In this document: positions 1-12,000 of the stretch, piece by piece
Numbering within the stretch: the first letter of the stretch is position 1
How the letters are laid out: every line of letters starts with the position of its first letter
Origin: Termitomyces sp. T153
Taxonomy: Eukaryota; Basidiomycota; Agaricomycetes; Agaricales; Lyophyllaceae
Direction of reading: 5' to 3'
Length of the DNA: 64,000 nt
Assembly: GCA_018296165.2 (NCBI GenBank)
Contig: JACKQL020000027.1
Coordinates: 186,001 to 250,000, forward strand
Notes under the pieces: model-generated
Seen by the model: the letters and a program-made list of their open reading frames with translations, nothing else
Told to the model about the DNA's origin: nothing
The model's database searches: none
Translations under genes and position numbers: made by a program

Positions 1-1210
1 CATGGATTCCAGCAGCCTTGCTACAGCTCTCATTGATGCCTGGCAGTCATTGTCACCATCTGGGGCAGTTGTTTCCATGTCTACCAAGGTGTCTAGCACC
101 TTCATGAGCATTTCAATTGTTACCCCTCCTTTCAAAGTGATCAGTCCTGTTGAGCACAGCCAACTCTCACCATCCTTTGCATTCACTATCTCAGCTGGTT
201 GCTTTGCCAGGCCCTTGCCCTCTTTGTCTCTCTCCTGCATATGCTCCACCCAGTTGAGCAGTTTTTCTCCCTCCTGCCCTCCTTTCTCTTTCCTGCCCTC
301 CTTTCTCTTTCTGCCTTGACGTTCTGGTTTCTCTCCTGGTGTAGTCAGTAATTTTTGTACCTCTCATGGACACTGTCCTGCTCAGTCCTTGAGGGGACTG
401 TTCTCTCTGTTGTCCAGTTCTGGCCATGATGGTTTTCCCATTTGCTTTTGGGGATACCATCCTCTGTGAGCTGACAGATGAGGAAGAGGGGGTTATTTAC
501 TCTTCTTGGACAGTTTTTGAATAGTGGTATTAGAAGAGATGTACTATTGGTAGTCTATTCAGTGCCCTCAGCTGTTCAAACAGTGGGTTTTTTCTGGGGT
601 CCTAGTCAGGGTGCCATGTGGTACCAGTCCAAGAAGAGTTCCAGGTCCTGGAAGATATTGTTCATCATCATCTGGAAGGTGGCCAGACTACAGGTGAGTT
701 CAAAGAACATGACAAGAGGTTCAAACAACCCCCAGTTAATTCAGAAGGCAGCCTTTCATTCATCTCCCTCATAGATGCACACATTGTTGTACCCACCAGA
801 CATCCAGTTTCATGAAGTACCACACACCCTGGAGGTTATTGATGAGCTTGGAGATGAGAAGGGGGTAGCAGTTCTTCACAGTCATGGCATTGAGAACCCA
901 GTAGTCCTGGACCAGTTGGAGTGAGCCATCCTTCTTTTTGATGAAGAAGACTGGAGAAGCCATTGGGGATTTGGAGGGACAGATGCAATCAGAGTCCAGA
1001 TTCTCTTGCAGGTGTCAGGGATCCACCAATGCACATGTTTTGGTCATATGATTGGTCACATGATCAGTTGCCATGTGCATCCTGCACAGAACCCACATGG
1101 TGAGGTCATGTGACTTTGAGTAGATTTTCCAAACCCTGGCATTGGAGATCCTCAGACTTGTTCTCTTTGGATCTCCCTCTGCCAGGTGTGTAGTCCTCCT
1201 TGTAGACATT
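1..1210 (-). mobile_element. Degenerate Ty3/gypsy retrotransposon fragment
   Basis: Reading the minus strand leftward from about 963 gives a reverse-transcriptase segment: VFFIKKKDGSLQLVQDY, then a YPLLISKL-like stretch and a KLDVW motif, matching the family pattern around the first catalytic Asp block. Further left, around 640-700, another frame gives SLATFQMMMNNIFQDL, the expected next RT block, so the frame is shifted between the two. No intact ORF, LTR or YxDD box is seen. CpG dinucleotides are almost absent, as expected for an old methylated copy. The left end runs off the window. The gypsy assignment is good; the exact limits are uncertain. Confidence 0.75.
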
Positions 1211-1222
1211 GTACTGTGCTGA

Positions 1223-4200
1223 TTGGACTTTGGATCTCCCTCTGCCAGTTGTGTGATTGAGCCACAACCTCTAGAGTCACCCTTACACCTAGGACATCCT
1301 GCTCATGATATGACTAGAACAGTTCTGACAAAGAATTATGCAACTGGGGTTGAGTATATTGGCCATTTCAATGATGGCCATTGCATTCCTTGCATTATGG
1401 AAAAGCAACCAGCCCAACCCTATGATAATCTTGGTAGGAGAGCATCAAATGTTTGTGATACCTCATTACTCATGACAAGAGATCAACCTTGTGATCATTT
1501 CAAAGTTACTACAGCTCAATGGGAGTTAAAGTCTGGAAAGAAAGTTTGTGCTGTTCAATGTGACAGTGCCAAGGAATTCATCCAAGGACCTTTATGTGAT
1601 TTTCTCAATAGTAGAGGGATCATAGTTCAATCTACCACCACTTATGCCCATCAGCAAAATGGTAAAGCCAAATAATATATTCAGACTATCGAAGATACAG
1701 CCCAAACTCTTATGGCTGGATCAGGTCTTCCTCTTTCATTCCTAGGTGATGCAATTCTTATGGCACAATACTTATGCAACCACCTTCCAACATCAACTCT
1801 ACCTGCACTTATGACACCCTACAAAATCATGGATGATATCAAACCTGATTTATCACACCTGCATGTATGGGGTTGTCAACATTTTGTACTCCATCCACAT
1901 GAAACTTGTTAAAAGGGTGAAACCAGATGTTTTGAAGCAAATTTTGTTGGATATGATGAAAATTGCATTGGTTGGCACATTTGTGACCTGAATGGCTGGT
2001 ATTACTTCTCAAGGGATGTCATTTTCAACAAAAATGTTTGAGGTCGACTTAAACCTCATTTGACTAGAGCAAGATCACAATCACTCACTCACATCAATTC
2101 TTCACAATCATCTGTATCATCTTGATCTCCTCCTCCTTGTCCCTAATTGACTTCTTCAATAATATCTTAACCTTCTCAAGACTCATCTTCATCCAAACAT
2201 CAAAAGAATCATCTCAAGCAAAAACTCAAGAAATACATTCCACCAATCTTCAAGATATCATCATTTCCCCTCCTTCTCCTGATTCAACAATTGCAAATCC
2301 TCCTCCTGACTCTATTACAAATTGTCCAAGAAGAACCATCAAACAAACCCCAGCAGGTCAGGTGTTCCTTGAAGAAATTGTGAAACAAAATGAACATATC
2401 ACACATCTTCACTCAAATTGACTTGTACAATTAGAACCTCATCAAGGGTTATCAGCAATTCTGGATATTCATACTTTGTTCACCACCACTATGTTTTCAA
2501 TTCCACTTGATGATCTTACTTCTCTCAAAGAACCAATTCTTGCAGATATCAAAGCATACATGACTTATGGCTGTGTCCACTTTGATTCAAGACTCCTCAA
2601 ATTTATGACTTATCCAAAGCACCAGAAAGATATTATGAAGCTACACATTGAAGCAATGCTGACATCTGGAAAGCTGCCATGGAACATAAAAATGAGAGTC
2701 TTAAAGCACAGAATCTTTTTACATCCACTGATCTACCACCTGGCCAGAAAGCAATTGGTGTCCAATGGGTATATGCATACAAATATAATCCAGATGGTAC
2801 AATAATTCAGGGAAAAGAAAAGCTCAACTAGTTGCACAGGGATTCAATCAACAACAAGAAGACTATGGATCCACCTATGCTCCTGTTGCTAAGATGACAA
2901 GTATTCAGATAACCTTGGCTTATGCAGCACTTCATGATCTTGAGCTATTCTCTTTCAATGTAAAGACAGCATTCTTGAATGCACCATTGACACATGAGAT
3001 ATATTTGAAGCAGATACCAGGTTTTCCTGATGTGAATCCTAAAAAGGTGAATCATGCATTATGAGCATTATATGGATTTAAACAGGCATCTCACAAGTGG
3101 TATGCTGTACTGCGTGAACAATTGGAAGCTCTAGGTTTGACTCATTGTGACATTGACCATGGTATATTCTTTGGATAATTCTCTTCCCCTCCCCATTCCT
3201 CCATTCCCTCTCTCCCTGATGGAACTGATTTATTCATTATCATATGTGTTCATGTTGATGATGGATTAAATGTGACCAACTCAATACCTTTGTACAACTG
3301 GATTATCATTGAGTTGAACAAACATTTTGAGGTTAAAGACTCAGGACCAACAACCTTATACTTAGGTATATGAATAGATCACAATTGACCTGAACAGAAG
3401 CTCTGCTATCACAAAAAGGCTTTGTACTGGATCTCTTGAACACATACAATCTGATCGATGCTGCTCTGCTTTCCCTTCCGTTGAACGTCAATCTCCATGA
3501 ACTACCAGATCCTCCTCCGAATGCAATTCCAGATGTACCTGATGATGAAGTCAAGGTTCACTACCAACGTCTAGTCAGATCAATACTATATCTCAGTCTG
3601 TGTACACGTCCAGATTTGGCATTTACAGCTATGTCATTAGGTCAATTCAATGCAAACCCAACTCAAGCACACCTACTAGTCGCGAAGTGAGTACTTTGTT
3701 ATATCTTTGGCACATGGAAATTTGCTCTAGAATATAATTTTTCGCAACCTGCAACCAATCCACCGGCTCGATCGATACTGCCGACCAATTTTGGGGTTGT
3801 AGATGCAGATTGGGCTTCTGACACAGCTACTCGTCGGAGTGTATCAGGTTATGCATTCTTTTTCTACTCAAGTCTAGTATCGTGGTCTTTGGTCAAACAG
3901 AAAACAGTTGCGTTATCCTCGACAGAAGTGGAATACATGGCAATCTCTCATGCAATCTGCGAAGCTATATCAATTTGGTTCCTTCTCACTTCACTCGATC
4001 TTCCAATTCCCAGACCTCTACCGATTTTCTGTGATAATCAAAGCGCTTTAGAAATAGCAAACTCAGACTCTACGACGTTGAGATCAAAGCATATTGACAT
4101 ACGATACCATTTTATTCGTGAACAGTTACATACCGGTTCTTTTTCTACTACTTGGATTCCCACTACAGAAATGATAGCAGATATTCTTACAAAGTCTCTT

Positions 4201-4257
4201 CCGAAGAACTTACATTACAAATTCATTCCAACTCTTGGTCTTGTTTCTCGCTCATGA
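1223..4257 (+). mobile_element. 5'-truncated, decayed Ty1/copia retrotransposon
   Basis: Several frames carry the copia order integrase, RT, RNase H. Positions 1540-1675 give integrase core sequence (CDSAKEFIQG, then a TTYAHQQNGKAK-type motif). Positions 1712-1912 give the integrase C-terminal region (PYKIM, HVWGC). Positions about 2700-3300 give RT pieces, including a VHVDDG-like box near 3250. Positions 3436-3690 give the thumb with LCTRPDLAF. Positions 3889-4257 give an intact-looking RNase H (KQKTVALSSTEVEYMA, FCDNQSA, HIDIRYHFIREQL, ending in DILTKSLP). Gag and protease are missing: gypsy-like DNA lies immediately upstream. At least six stops or frameshifts break the frame. The part before about 3420 is almost free of CpG while the part after it is not. 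Confidence 0.85.
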
Positions 4258-4294
4258 TTCCTTTATCGCACCCACTTCGTCGCTGATGGAGTTG

Positions 4295-4600
4295 TGTTGG
4301 CCTAGTATATTCAACTTCCTCTTTTGGTACGATTAGTAATCACTTCGCTACATTCGCGTCGGACTTGACTTACTTCCTCAGTTTGTTCTACCATCGTGGT
4401 TGACGCTGAGGTCGTAAGTCAAGCGTTCTATTAGTTCTTTATTATTTTACTCACATACATTATGTAGTCGTGTTGTTTTCGTCACCACTAGGTACGAAAT
4501 ACATAGTTTGTTCTACCATCGTGGTTGACGCTGAGGTCTCGTATTGTTTTCGTCACTACTAGTGGCTTCAGTTCTGGTCCGGCAAGAATTTCAGCAAACA
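4295..4600 (+). repeat. Putative 3' LTR remnant of the copia relict
   Basis: The sequence starting TGTTGGCCTAG at 4295 lies 38 bases after the RNase H stop and follows a short purine-rich stretch, which is where a copia 3' LTR should start. No 5' partner remains in the window, so the right border (about 4600, near a CAAACA) is a guess. The segment also contains the internal duplication listed separately. The call rests on position and the TGTTGG start only. Confidence 0.4.
4380..4565 (+). repeat. Imperfect direct duplication (34-bp core)
   Basis: A 34-bp core beginning agtttgttctaccatcgtgg occurs at 4380-4413 and again, identical, at 4505-4538. A second shared block (about ttgttttcgtcac-actag) follows each core at different distances, near 4473 and 4545. 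The second copy therefore looks like a tandem duplicate of roughly 125 bp that has lost its middle. It lies inside the presumed LTR. Confidence 0.75.
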
Positions 4601-4942
4601 ACGATAGTTTCGCCACAAGAGAAGATACAAATGTACGTGTATAATTCAAGTTGCCGATATTTGCGCAGGTCGACCGTTTGACCTTCATGCACGGTGTTTT
4701 CAAGTCTTATATAAACCTGATTCATCTTTCACTCCAATATATTCGATGGAACTGGGTATGTATAATCAAGCTATATAATGTTCTTGGAAAAATGAATTGG
4801 AAGAAAGTCATCGTGGAAATCGGACACGATAGTTTAACATACATAAACATCAGTTGGGAATGGACCGATTGTGAAGAGTTGAATTGTCACTTTTGCAAGC
4901 CGCCTTCCGAGACCCTTCAGAGTGCAAGCTGCTTTCCGTTTT
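4600..4942. other. No gene seen
   Basis: This gap lies between the copia relict and the 3' end of the kinase gene on the opposite strand. There is a short open frame on the plus strand (4651-4950) but no recognisable domain or splice structure. Nothing else is visible. Confidence 0.5.
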
Positions 4943-7044
4943 TCATTTAGGGATCCTCGAGACGTACTTGGGTGGTTTTCCAAGTATGTGATCCACGCGG
5001 GCTTCATTGGTCACCCAGTCATCCAAATCATCGTCAATTACCTCGTTTAAGAGGTTTGGCAGCCAGTTGAAATCCTCCAAAGCCTTCAGCCCCTCCACCT
5101 TCTTCACCTTTGCTGCTTTGCGCTCGGCCTCAAGTTCCCTAGAGTTTCCAAAGGCATATTCGGGATCGATGTACCGCTGATACAAGACGTGCCGCATTTG
5201 TAGTAGAACTTCTTGAATTCCGCCGTTAGCAAAGCCTGCTTCATCATTCAAGTAACCCGATATCATATTCGAACTCCTCGCAGAGCCGATGTAACGCTCG
5301 CCTGTTTTGGGATCCTTATACATGACATCAAAGTTTTCGTGTAAGCGAGTAGTTAACATCGCGGAATTGAGTTTATGAGCTGTATATCGCAGCGCCATCC
5401 AGAGAAAGACATGATAAAACGATTCGACGTCATCAATTCGATCTTGGATTAGCGGCTTTCCGGTTTCATTCGGTTGCACCAATCGGATCGCAAGGAACTG
5501 CCAGGTACCCTTTGACAACAAAATGAGTTCAGTACAAGGGAGAAATGATTTGCCCATACCGTACGTTCAGGTTGTGCCTCTGCGGACTGATCAGAAGCCA
5601 GAGTCAGATCTAGGGAAAGATCCCAGTCGATCAGATAGCCTTGGACCGTTCCGTCTGCGTGCCGCTTGAACATAATATTCCCGTTACTGATATCGCGGTG
5701 AAGAACTTTGGCTTCTGTAGCTGCCGTGCCATGACCTACAAGCAGTTACAAATGATCAGTTCCGAGGAGCATTATGTAATTTCAACCAATCACGTACCTA
5801 TCGAAGCGTCTTGGAAGACAATGGCCACCTCCCGCGTATCTTCAAAATCCTCCAAAGAGTAAGGCAGATACTCGAGGACGATGCGGTAGTGGCGAAATGT
5901 GCGTAAACTAATCTCGAGAGTCTTCTCCACATCTTTGAGGCATCGTTTCGTTTGCGTGGTGTGGAGACCATCATTTTCCTTCCCAATATCAGCGCCAAGG
6001 TGGGCTTGTGGGGATATTCGGGACTTGTTTCTTGTGAAGCTTCTCGTAGATCTCGTGTTCTGGCTTAAGAGTAGCTGAGACAACACGCCAGGTGTCTTTA
6101 AGCAAGACGAGGCCATTCGTCTTAAGCCAATACGCCTTCAAACATCGCGTCAAGCGACCGATCGGAGATCTCGAGCCGATTATTTGGTCTTTCAAGACGA
6201 TGTAGTTATTGTTGCCAACAGAGATATTGAGTAGACTCTTCTGACCGCATTCGAGGCAGTCCCGAACTTTTCGTTCCAGATCAGGAGAATCGAATTTAGC
6301 GGTGGTCACGGTAGAATCGCGCCCGCGAACTGCCGCCGTTGCGGTGGAGAATCGGCGAAGAAAGTCGAACAAAAGTGGATTATCAAATAAAAGCTTTTCA
6401 GTGACAACGACACCACTTCTGTCCCAGCGAAGGAGTCGCATGTACGTGCGGAAAATGAGAGCAGAGAAAGCATGAGTTCGAAACTCGATTGCTTGATGAC
6501 AAGTCGCATAGCCCGTGATTTGGCCGAGCGTTTTGGACGTTCGAATAGTTGTCTTCACAAATCCTTCGCGAGCGTCATCGAATGGGTCGTCTGCCTCATT
6601 ATATTTAACTTCGAACATAGCCTCGATGGTTTCATCTTCGTCTTTGGCGTAGACGATGATATCGGGTTTGATGTTTTGACCCTCAAAAACTGTGATTGGT
6701 TTGGCAAAAGTCGAGTCCTGACGGACACAATGCATCGAGATAGCTGACCTAGGCAATGTTAGCGGCACGAAATTTCAAGATATAGAACGGCATACCAGGT
6801 GTTCATACATGTCCTCTTCACATTTTGTCTTGTTCAAAACTGATACAAGGTCGGACGCAGCTTTCCCATTGGGTTGTGCATCTCTATCCGGAACATCAGG
6901 GAAGAATCGATTAAAGGTTGCCACTTTGACAGGTCCAACGACTCGTCCCGATATCTCAGCGTGCAATCCTACCAGCCGAGCGTCCAAATCCTCAACTACG
7001 CTGTCGAGATCGCTAGACACTTCTCTGTAATTTTTGACCAGCAT
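4943..7044 (-). CDS. FunK1-type fungal protein kinase, probably frameshifted
   Basis: This is a basidiomycete FunK1-family kinase read leftward. Exon 7044-6789 carries a long N-terminal region. Exon 6768-~6000 holds the conserved EGQNIKPDIIVYA and RLLRWDRSG segments. The next block ends in FQDASIG. After an intron (about 5799-5734) comes the catalytic loop HRDISNGNIMFK, then YLIDWDLSL in place of DFG. A further intron gives RTGTWQFLAIRL, a hallmark of the family. The C-terminal exon ends at 4943. Catalytic Asp, Asn and the metal-binding Asp are present. Two joins fail to stay in frame: near 6710-6790 (the natural splice gives LVSYLDALCP, but the downstream EGQN segment is in another frame) and near 6005-6030 (VPNIPTSP versus HLGADIGKEND). 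Either these are real frameshifts or sequence errors. An upstream ATG at 7172 may add an exon. The substrate is unknown. Confidence 0.85.
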
Positions 7045-8235
7045 GGACCTAAGTTTGGCGCGTGATCTTTCGGTCGCGGAGGTTCAGAAGATGAAACGGG
7101 AGGCAACGCTTCATCACGAACCTGAGACGCGACAGGCGCATCCCACCCGTTAGATTCCAAAATTAATTGCATGATAAGAAAAGTCGTTCAGGAAAGAAAT
7201 CGGTCAAGATTCACGAAGGTCGATGCATGTAAATATAAATACGAAAACAACCCGTGGCACTGGCCGCCGTCAATCTGGCTTATATAATCAATCACTGTTA
7301 GAAAGAGCGCGGTGTAGCAAGAGCGCTGTGTAGTAAGAGCGCTGTGTTTTCAAGGCTGTTCAAGCTTCAGGGCTGGTAAAACGATGAGTGAAATGAAATG
7401 TCCTCATGATCCACCGACAGATGCGGCTGATGGAAGCGGTAGAACACTGAGACAGATGTCAGGCGATCATTCGGAACTATTGCAAGTTGCAACAATGCCG
7501 CGGCGCACCCACACACACCGTTGCCGATTCATGACCTCACGTGTACTCAAGTGGTTTTCTATCCTCTTCCCAACGACACTCGCAAGAGAACAGTGTTGAA
7601 ACTTTGATCACACACAGCACTGGCATAGACAGAGAGCGAACATATCGAGTCTCAGACAAGAATCGGATAACGCACATCAGGCGATGCAAGATCGTAGGGC
7701 CTTCATCTCCATGCCGTACTTTTCATTTTGAAGTGCTCTCCCTGATGATCAATTTGCTGCATCTTCTTCAGAATCTCGCCCAAGACACTCTGCAACATAT
7801 GTTGGGTCTGGCGCACGGTTACTTTGCAGTCTCCTGTGGATTGGAATAGCGAGTTTATTCACTTCAACACTGGACACATTTTACCTCATCCCTCGAATGT
7901 CAAAAATCCTTTTCGCTTGATCAAACATCCATTCTGCTCTGTTAAACATCCACTTTGTTCTGTTAGAGATCCGATGTCTCTCTATTTCCTTCGAAATGTT
8001 TCGACTTACACACCTCCTCATCTCTTGTTTCAATGTACATCGCTCAAGGAACCCATGATATCTCGTCCATGGGTGGAACAAGGTAAACTCTGTGCAGCTA
8101 CAAGGTCTTCGATGCTTCTCTCCGAGTTCGTCTCCCATCCAAGAAGTAATGGGAGAATCGATACCCTCCAGAGGTCTCTCCGAATCCCTGCGATTCGACG
8201 CCTCATTCGATGGTGAAGGCATAAATTCGTGTCAC
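7045..8235. other. Intergenic stretch between kinase and its relict
   Basis: No convincing gene is seen. On the minus strand, a TATTTATATTTA stretch near 7222-7240 could serve as a TATA-like element for the kinase gene. A 16-bp tandem repeat lies at 7303-7348. Around 7920-7965 a short motif (catccattctgctctgttaa, then catccactttgttctgtta) is repeated twice. Open frames at 7824-8222 have no recognisable domain. Confidence 0.5.
7303..7348 (+). repeat. Three-copy 16-bp tandem repeat
   Basis: Units aagagcgcggtgtagc, aagagcgctgtgtagt and aagagcgctgtgtttt follow each other without gaps. They differ at 1-4 positions and lie upstream of the kinase gene. The function is unknown. Confidence 0.85.
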
Positions 8236-8865
8236 TGGTGGCATGGCGTATGGGTTCTGGATTAGTGGCTCTCCAGTTTGAGACCAATCGGATAACAAGG
8301 AACCGCCAAATCCCGTGAAAGGAAAACGAGTCCACTACAAGAGAACAACAATAATTTACCCGTACCATTCGCTCTGCGGACTGATCATAGGCCAGAGTCA
8401 GATCTCGAGAAAGGTCCTAGTCGATCAAATAACCTTGTTCCTCGCTTGAACATGATATACCTGGTGCTGATACGTTTATGGCCCAAAAGATCCCATTATC
8501 ATATAATAATCGAATTGAAGACACCGCATCCAACTGTCTTTGACGCAAAAGACTGTTTTCCTTCTTTCAAGGCCGATGGCGCTGAACCTAGTGACTCGTG
8601 ACATAGTGTGTACTTCGAAAAAGAGCGTGTCGATCAAGTTGAAGAAACGTACTTATATCATGTGAACGAAGAAATATGAGATGAATCGGTCGGAGGTTAT
8701 ACTGAGCCAAGCTGAGATCGCGCGACTCTGAAAGCCACAGTGCAAACTTATCCAATATGAGACGTCTCGTACAACAATGGCTAGCTCCTGCACTTCCTAA
8801 AGTTCATCTAGGTTTAGCGGCAATCATTGAAAGGACGAAGTTATGTTCACGAATAGCCAACAACT
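8236..8865 (-). pseudogene. Decayed second copy of the FunK1 kinase C-lobe
   Basis: The minus strand aligns by eye with the kinase gene at 4943-7044. GIWRFLVIRLVSN near 8290-8310 matches GTWQFLAIRLVQPN. The DNA at 8370-8440 matches 5560-5640 closely, including the tctgcggactgatca and gccagagtcagatct blocks. The region around the HRD loop (8440-8490) is still recognisable but has lost the motif and contains deletions. Positions 8770-8860 correspond loosely to the DASIG segment. No open frame covers it. It is a local duplicate that has decayed further than its neighbour. Confidence 0.8.
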
Positions 8866-9001
8866 TGAAATTTTACATACAAATATTTATTATTCACGTG
8901 CTGCCATGTGACTCAATTCTGTAATCTCACCTCCTTTTCTCTGTCGTCCCTCGCCTGTGTTCCCCTCGCCCGCTGGCGGATTGCTGCGCTCACCGCAATC
9001 G

Positions 9002-12000
9002 ATGCCCAGCTATTCGCTAGCAAACTGGGCGGGCGGTCAATCTGTACAACGTTCATGGCCTCAGCAAACCGATAGCCGATACTTTGACCCGGTGCCTGTG
9101 AGTGGCCAACGCGGAGACGAAGCTTCACGAACAGAACTGGACGCGTCAACGGAAGACTCTGACGAACGCCTGCATAGTCAGAATAAACTGGTACTAAGAG
9201 TATGTAGATGATTCAAAGAGCTTACGTCTGGGCGCCTATTATATATATCTGATACACTTTTTATAGCATGATGATGAAGAATCTCAAATGTCACCAATCT
9301 TATTAAAGACTTCTGGATCTCATCGTCGGAACGTTCAGTCAGATCTGCAACCAACGAATACATCAATAAATCTGGAACAGGGATCTACACTCCAGAGCAA
9401 TGGGCCTGGAGTAGGATATCTACAGCACACTACATCCGGTTTTAGAATCATTGAGTCAATTAACAATACTGACAACGAAGGAGTAAAAGCCCTGTTGCAT
9501 CAGGTATGGAAACCGAATTCATTATTTCTCCTGTGTACTCATGTCCTGTATTTGTTTAGCATATGGCACAACGAGAATCCAACATTTCAAGAGTAAAGCT
9601 GCACCATTATATCAAGTTCCGTCGAGTTCTGACCATATCTACTTCCTTATTGTATAGCTTGCCACAGAAACTCGAACTTCGCACATGGCTCAAGTGAGCC
9701 CTCCCTGTTGCCATGCAATAGTCAGACCTAACCTAGTTGACAGACACTCGAATCTTCAAAGCTTTTGAGTCGCAACCACTCTATGTTGAATACCAGACGA
9801 TCTGGAGCTGATGTTGGTGGGAAAACCTTGTGTAGCCGATCTCATGACTCCGAGATGGACATCGGCGCGTCAGCGGATGATATATCAAGGATTTTCGACG
9901 ACGATGTGACTGTCATCAGTGGCCGCACTGAAGGACTCACTGGAATGACTGAGGAATATGTTCGAACAACCATCGTGAGCTCAACTTCTTCACTTCACCC
10001 TCGTAATCTCTAAACGCCACATAGGAACCACATCTGCTACGGACACGCACTGCGGGCTCTCCCGCATCAGTCGACATTCCAACGGACATATTTCACACCC
10101 CATCCCGATCACCCACCGACTCGCGTGACAGCCTTATACGCAGCCCTTCTCCTTCTCCCTTCCTTGGCCCTGTTCGCCGACGTCTCATCATGTCCCATGT
10201 AGCCGTCCCGCCCTTCCCCCGCGGCTCAGGCCCGTCAGATTACCGACCTATACCGCGTCCCGAGGAACCTCGCCCGATTCGACGTAACACTCAGACTCAC
10301 GTGAGACCAGGCGAGGCTTTGCAGGCCGTCATGAGCAATAACGGTGCTCTGCACACTGGTTCGTCGCAGAACTGGGTTCGAGCGGAGAGTAGAGCTGAAC
10401 CGGTGGCTTCGTTCAGGCCACCGACGGGAGTCGTCCAAGAGAAGCCCAAACCCAAGGAGAAGGACAAAGGATTTGAGGCTGTGTCGTATCGTACGGATGT
10501 AGGTGAAGAGCGAGCACCTAGTGTTGCCGCATCGGTATCAACATTCATTTCCGCTCGCTGCCCCTCGCCTCCTTTGCCCTTGGGGCAACGCGAGTTCGGG
10601 TATGCGTCGTACAACTCGGAACTAGACTTTGTTCACCTCACAATCTGTGGCATCCCGTACGAGTTGCAAGACGTTATATTCGCCAACACACGTTTCCTGC
10701 GCGAAGTTGAGCCCGTCCCCGTCACGTCCGAATCGCAATGGGAGTGCTACTCTACTAAAGCAGATGTAGATGACTATGCGTATACGCGAAAGTGGTCTTC
10801 GAGTTGTGAGTCGCTTCAAGATATGGAGGGGGCGCTGTGTACAGGCGAGTTCTGGGTCGATGTGGATGGCAGTGATGCGGAGGAGTGGGAGGAGGAAGTG
10901 GCGCCGCAGTGGGAGGACGAGGATGATGATGAGATTATGTTTATTGGAAGAAGTGAGCCATCTCAGTATTATCCTCAGCCGCCACCCAACGAATTTGTGT
11001 CAAAACCGGTGAAGAGCTCGGACATTCTTAATGTTACGATTCGTGCTGGGACGCCGGTGGATGATGATGACGATGATGAGGTGGAGATTATCGAGGCGTC
11101 ATCATCTAAGCAGCCGCCTAAGCCTAAGCCGAAGGCCAGATCAAGCTCGCCGTTGGGCCAAGTTGGGGTCCCGAGTGGCACCTACAGGCCTCATGCGAAA
11201 CTTGGCGGAGGACGAGCAACATTATCGCCCGAATCAACTCATTCGATGACTCGACCACGGATACTAGCGCGCCAATCTGCACCTATCCAACTTCAACAGA
11301 TAACCCGAAAACGTCCACGCGCAGATGATGATAAAGATCTACATTCAGCTAAAGCTTCAAGGCAACGTCGAGCTACAGGCCCCAGTCATCGGGACGTTGC
11401 GGGTGTTCAACATAATCAACATCTTACCTCTCCATCCTTGTCAAATTCCCACTCTGGGTCAACCAAAAAATCTAAAGTGTCACAAACACTGATTTTACAT
11501 CCAAAATCTCAAACCTCGCCGAAGCCCCCTCATCTGCTCGCGATGGCTAATATGATCACCAATACTATGAAGAGCCACCCTCCACTTCCACCCCCACAAA
11601 TCTTCTCTGATCCATTTGTGATACCCCTTCCTCTATTTTCGGCTAATGAAAATACATCTATGCTCAAACCGACTAATTCTACTACGGGAACCTCGTCCAC
11701 CTGCGATCCGCCTACACCAACATCAGATCAGCCCGAATTTACGGCAGATTCGACCACCATTGTGAACTCGTCTTCAGACTTTTTGGCACCGCGTACTTCG
11801 TACTCGCCGTTTTTGTCCCATGCGATTGCGAGAGGGGATGATAGTCCTTTCTTAGCGGGCGACTCCTTGTACAGCCCCACTGAGAATTTCGGCTTTCCAT
11901 CGCCCGAAAAACAATTGAGGACGAATGCGAAGGACAGTGGGTCGCTGGAATGGAGTTCAGGGAATGGCACGATCAACCCAGCTTTGCTTGGAGGACAACC

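Noticed and set aside
8957..9001. Longer N-terminus for the R1-type protein from a GTG at 8957
   Set aside because: The first in-frame ATG is at 9002; a GTG start is not expected in a fungal nuclear gene.
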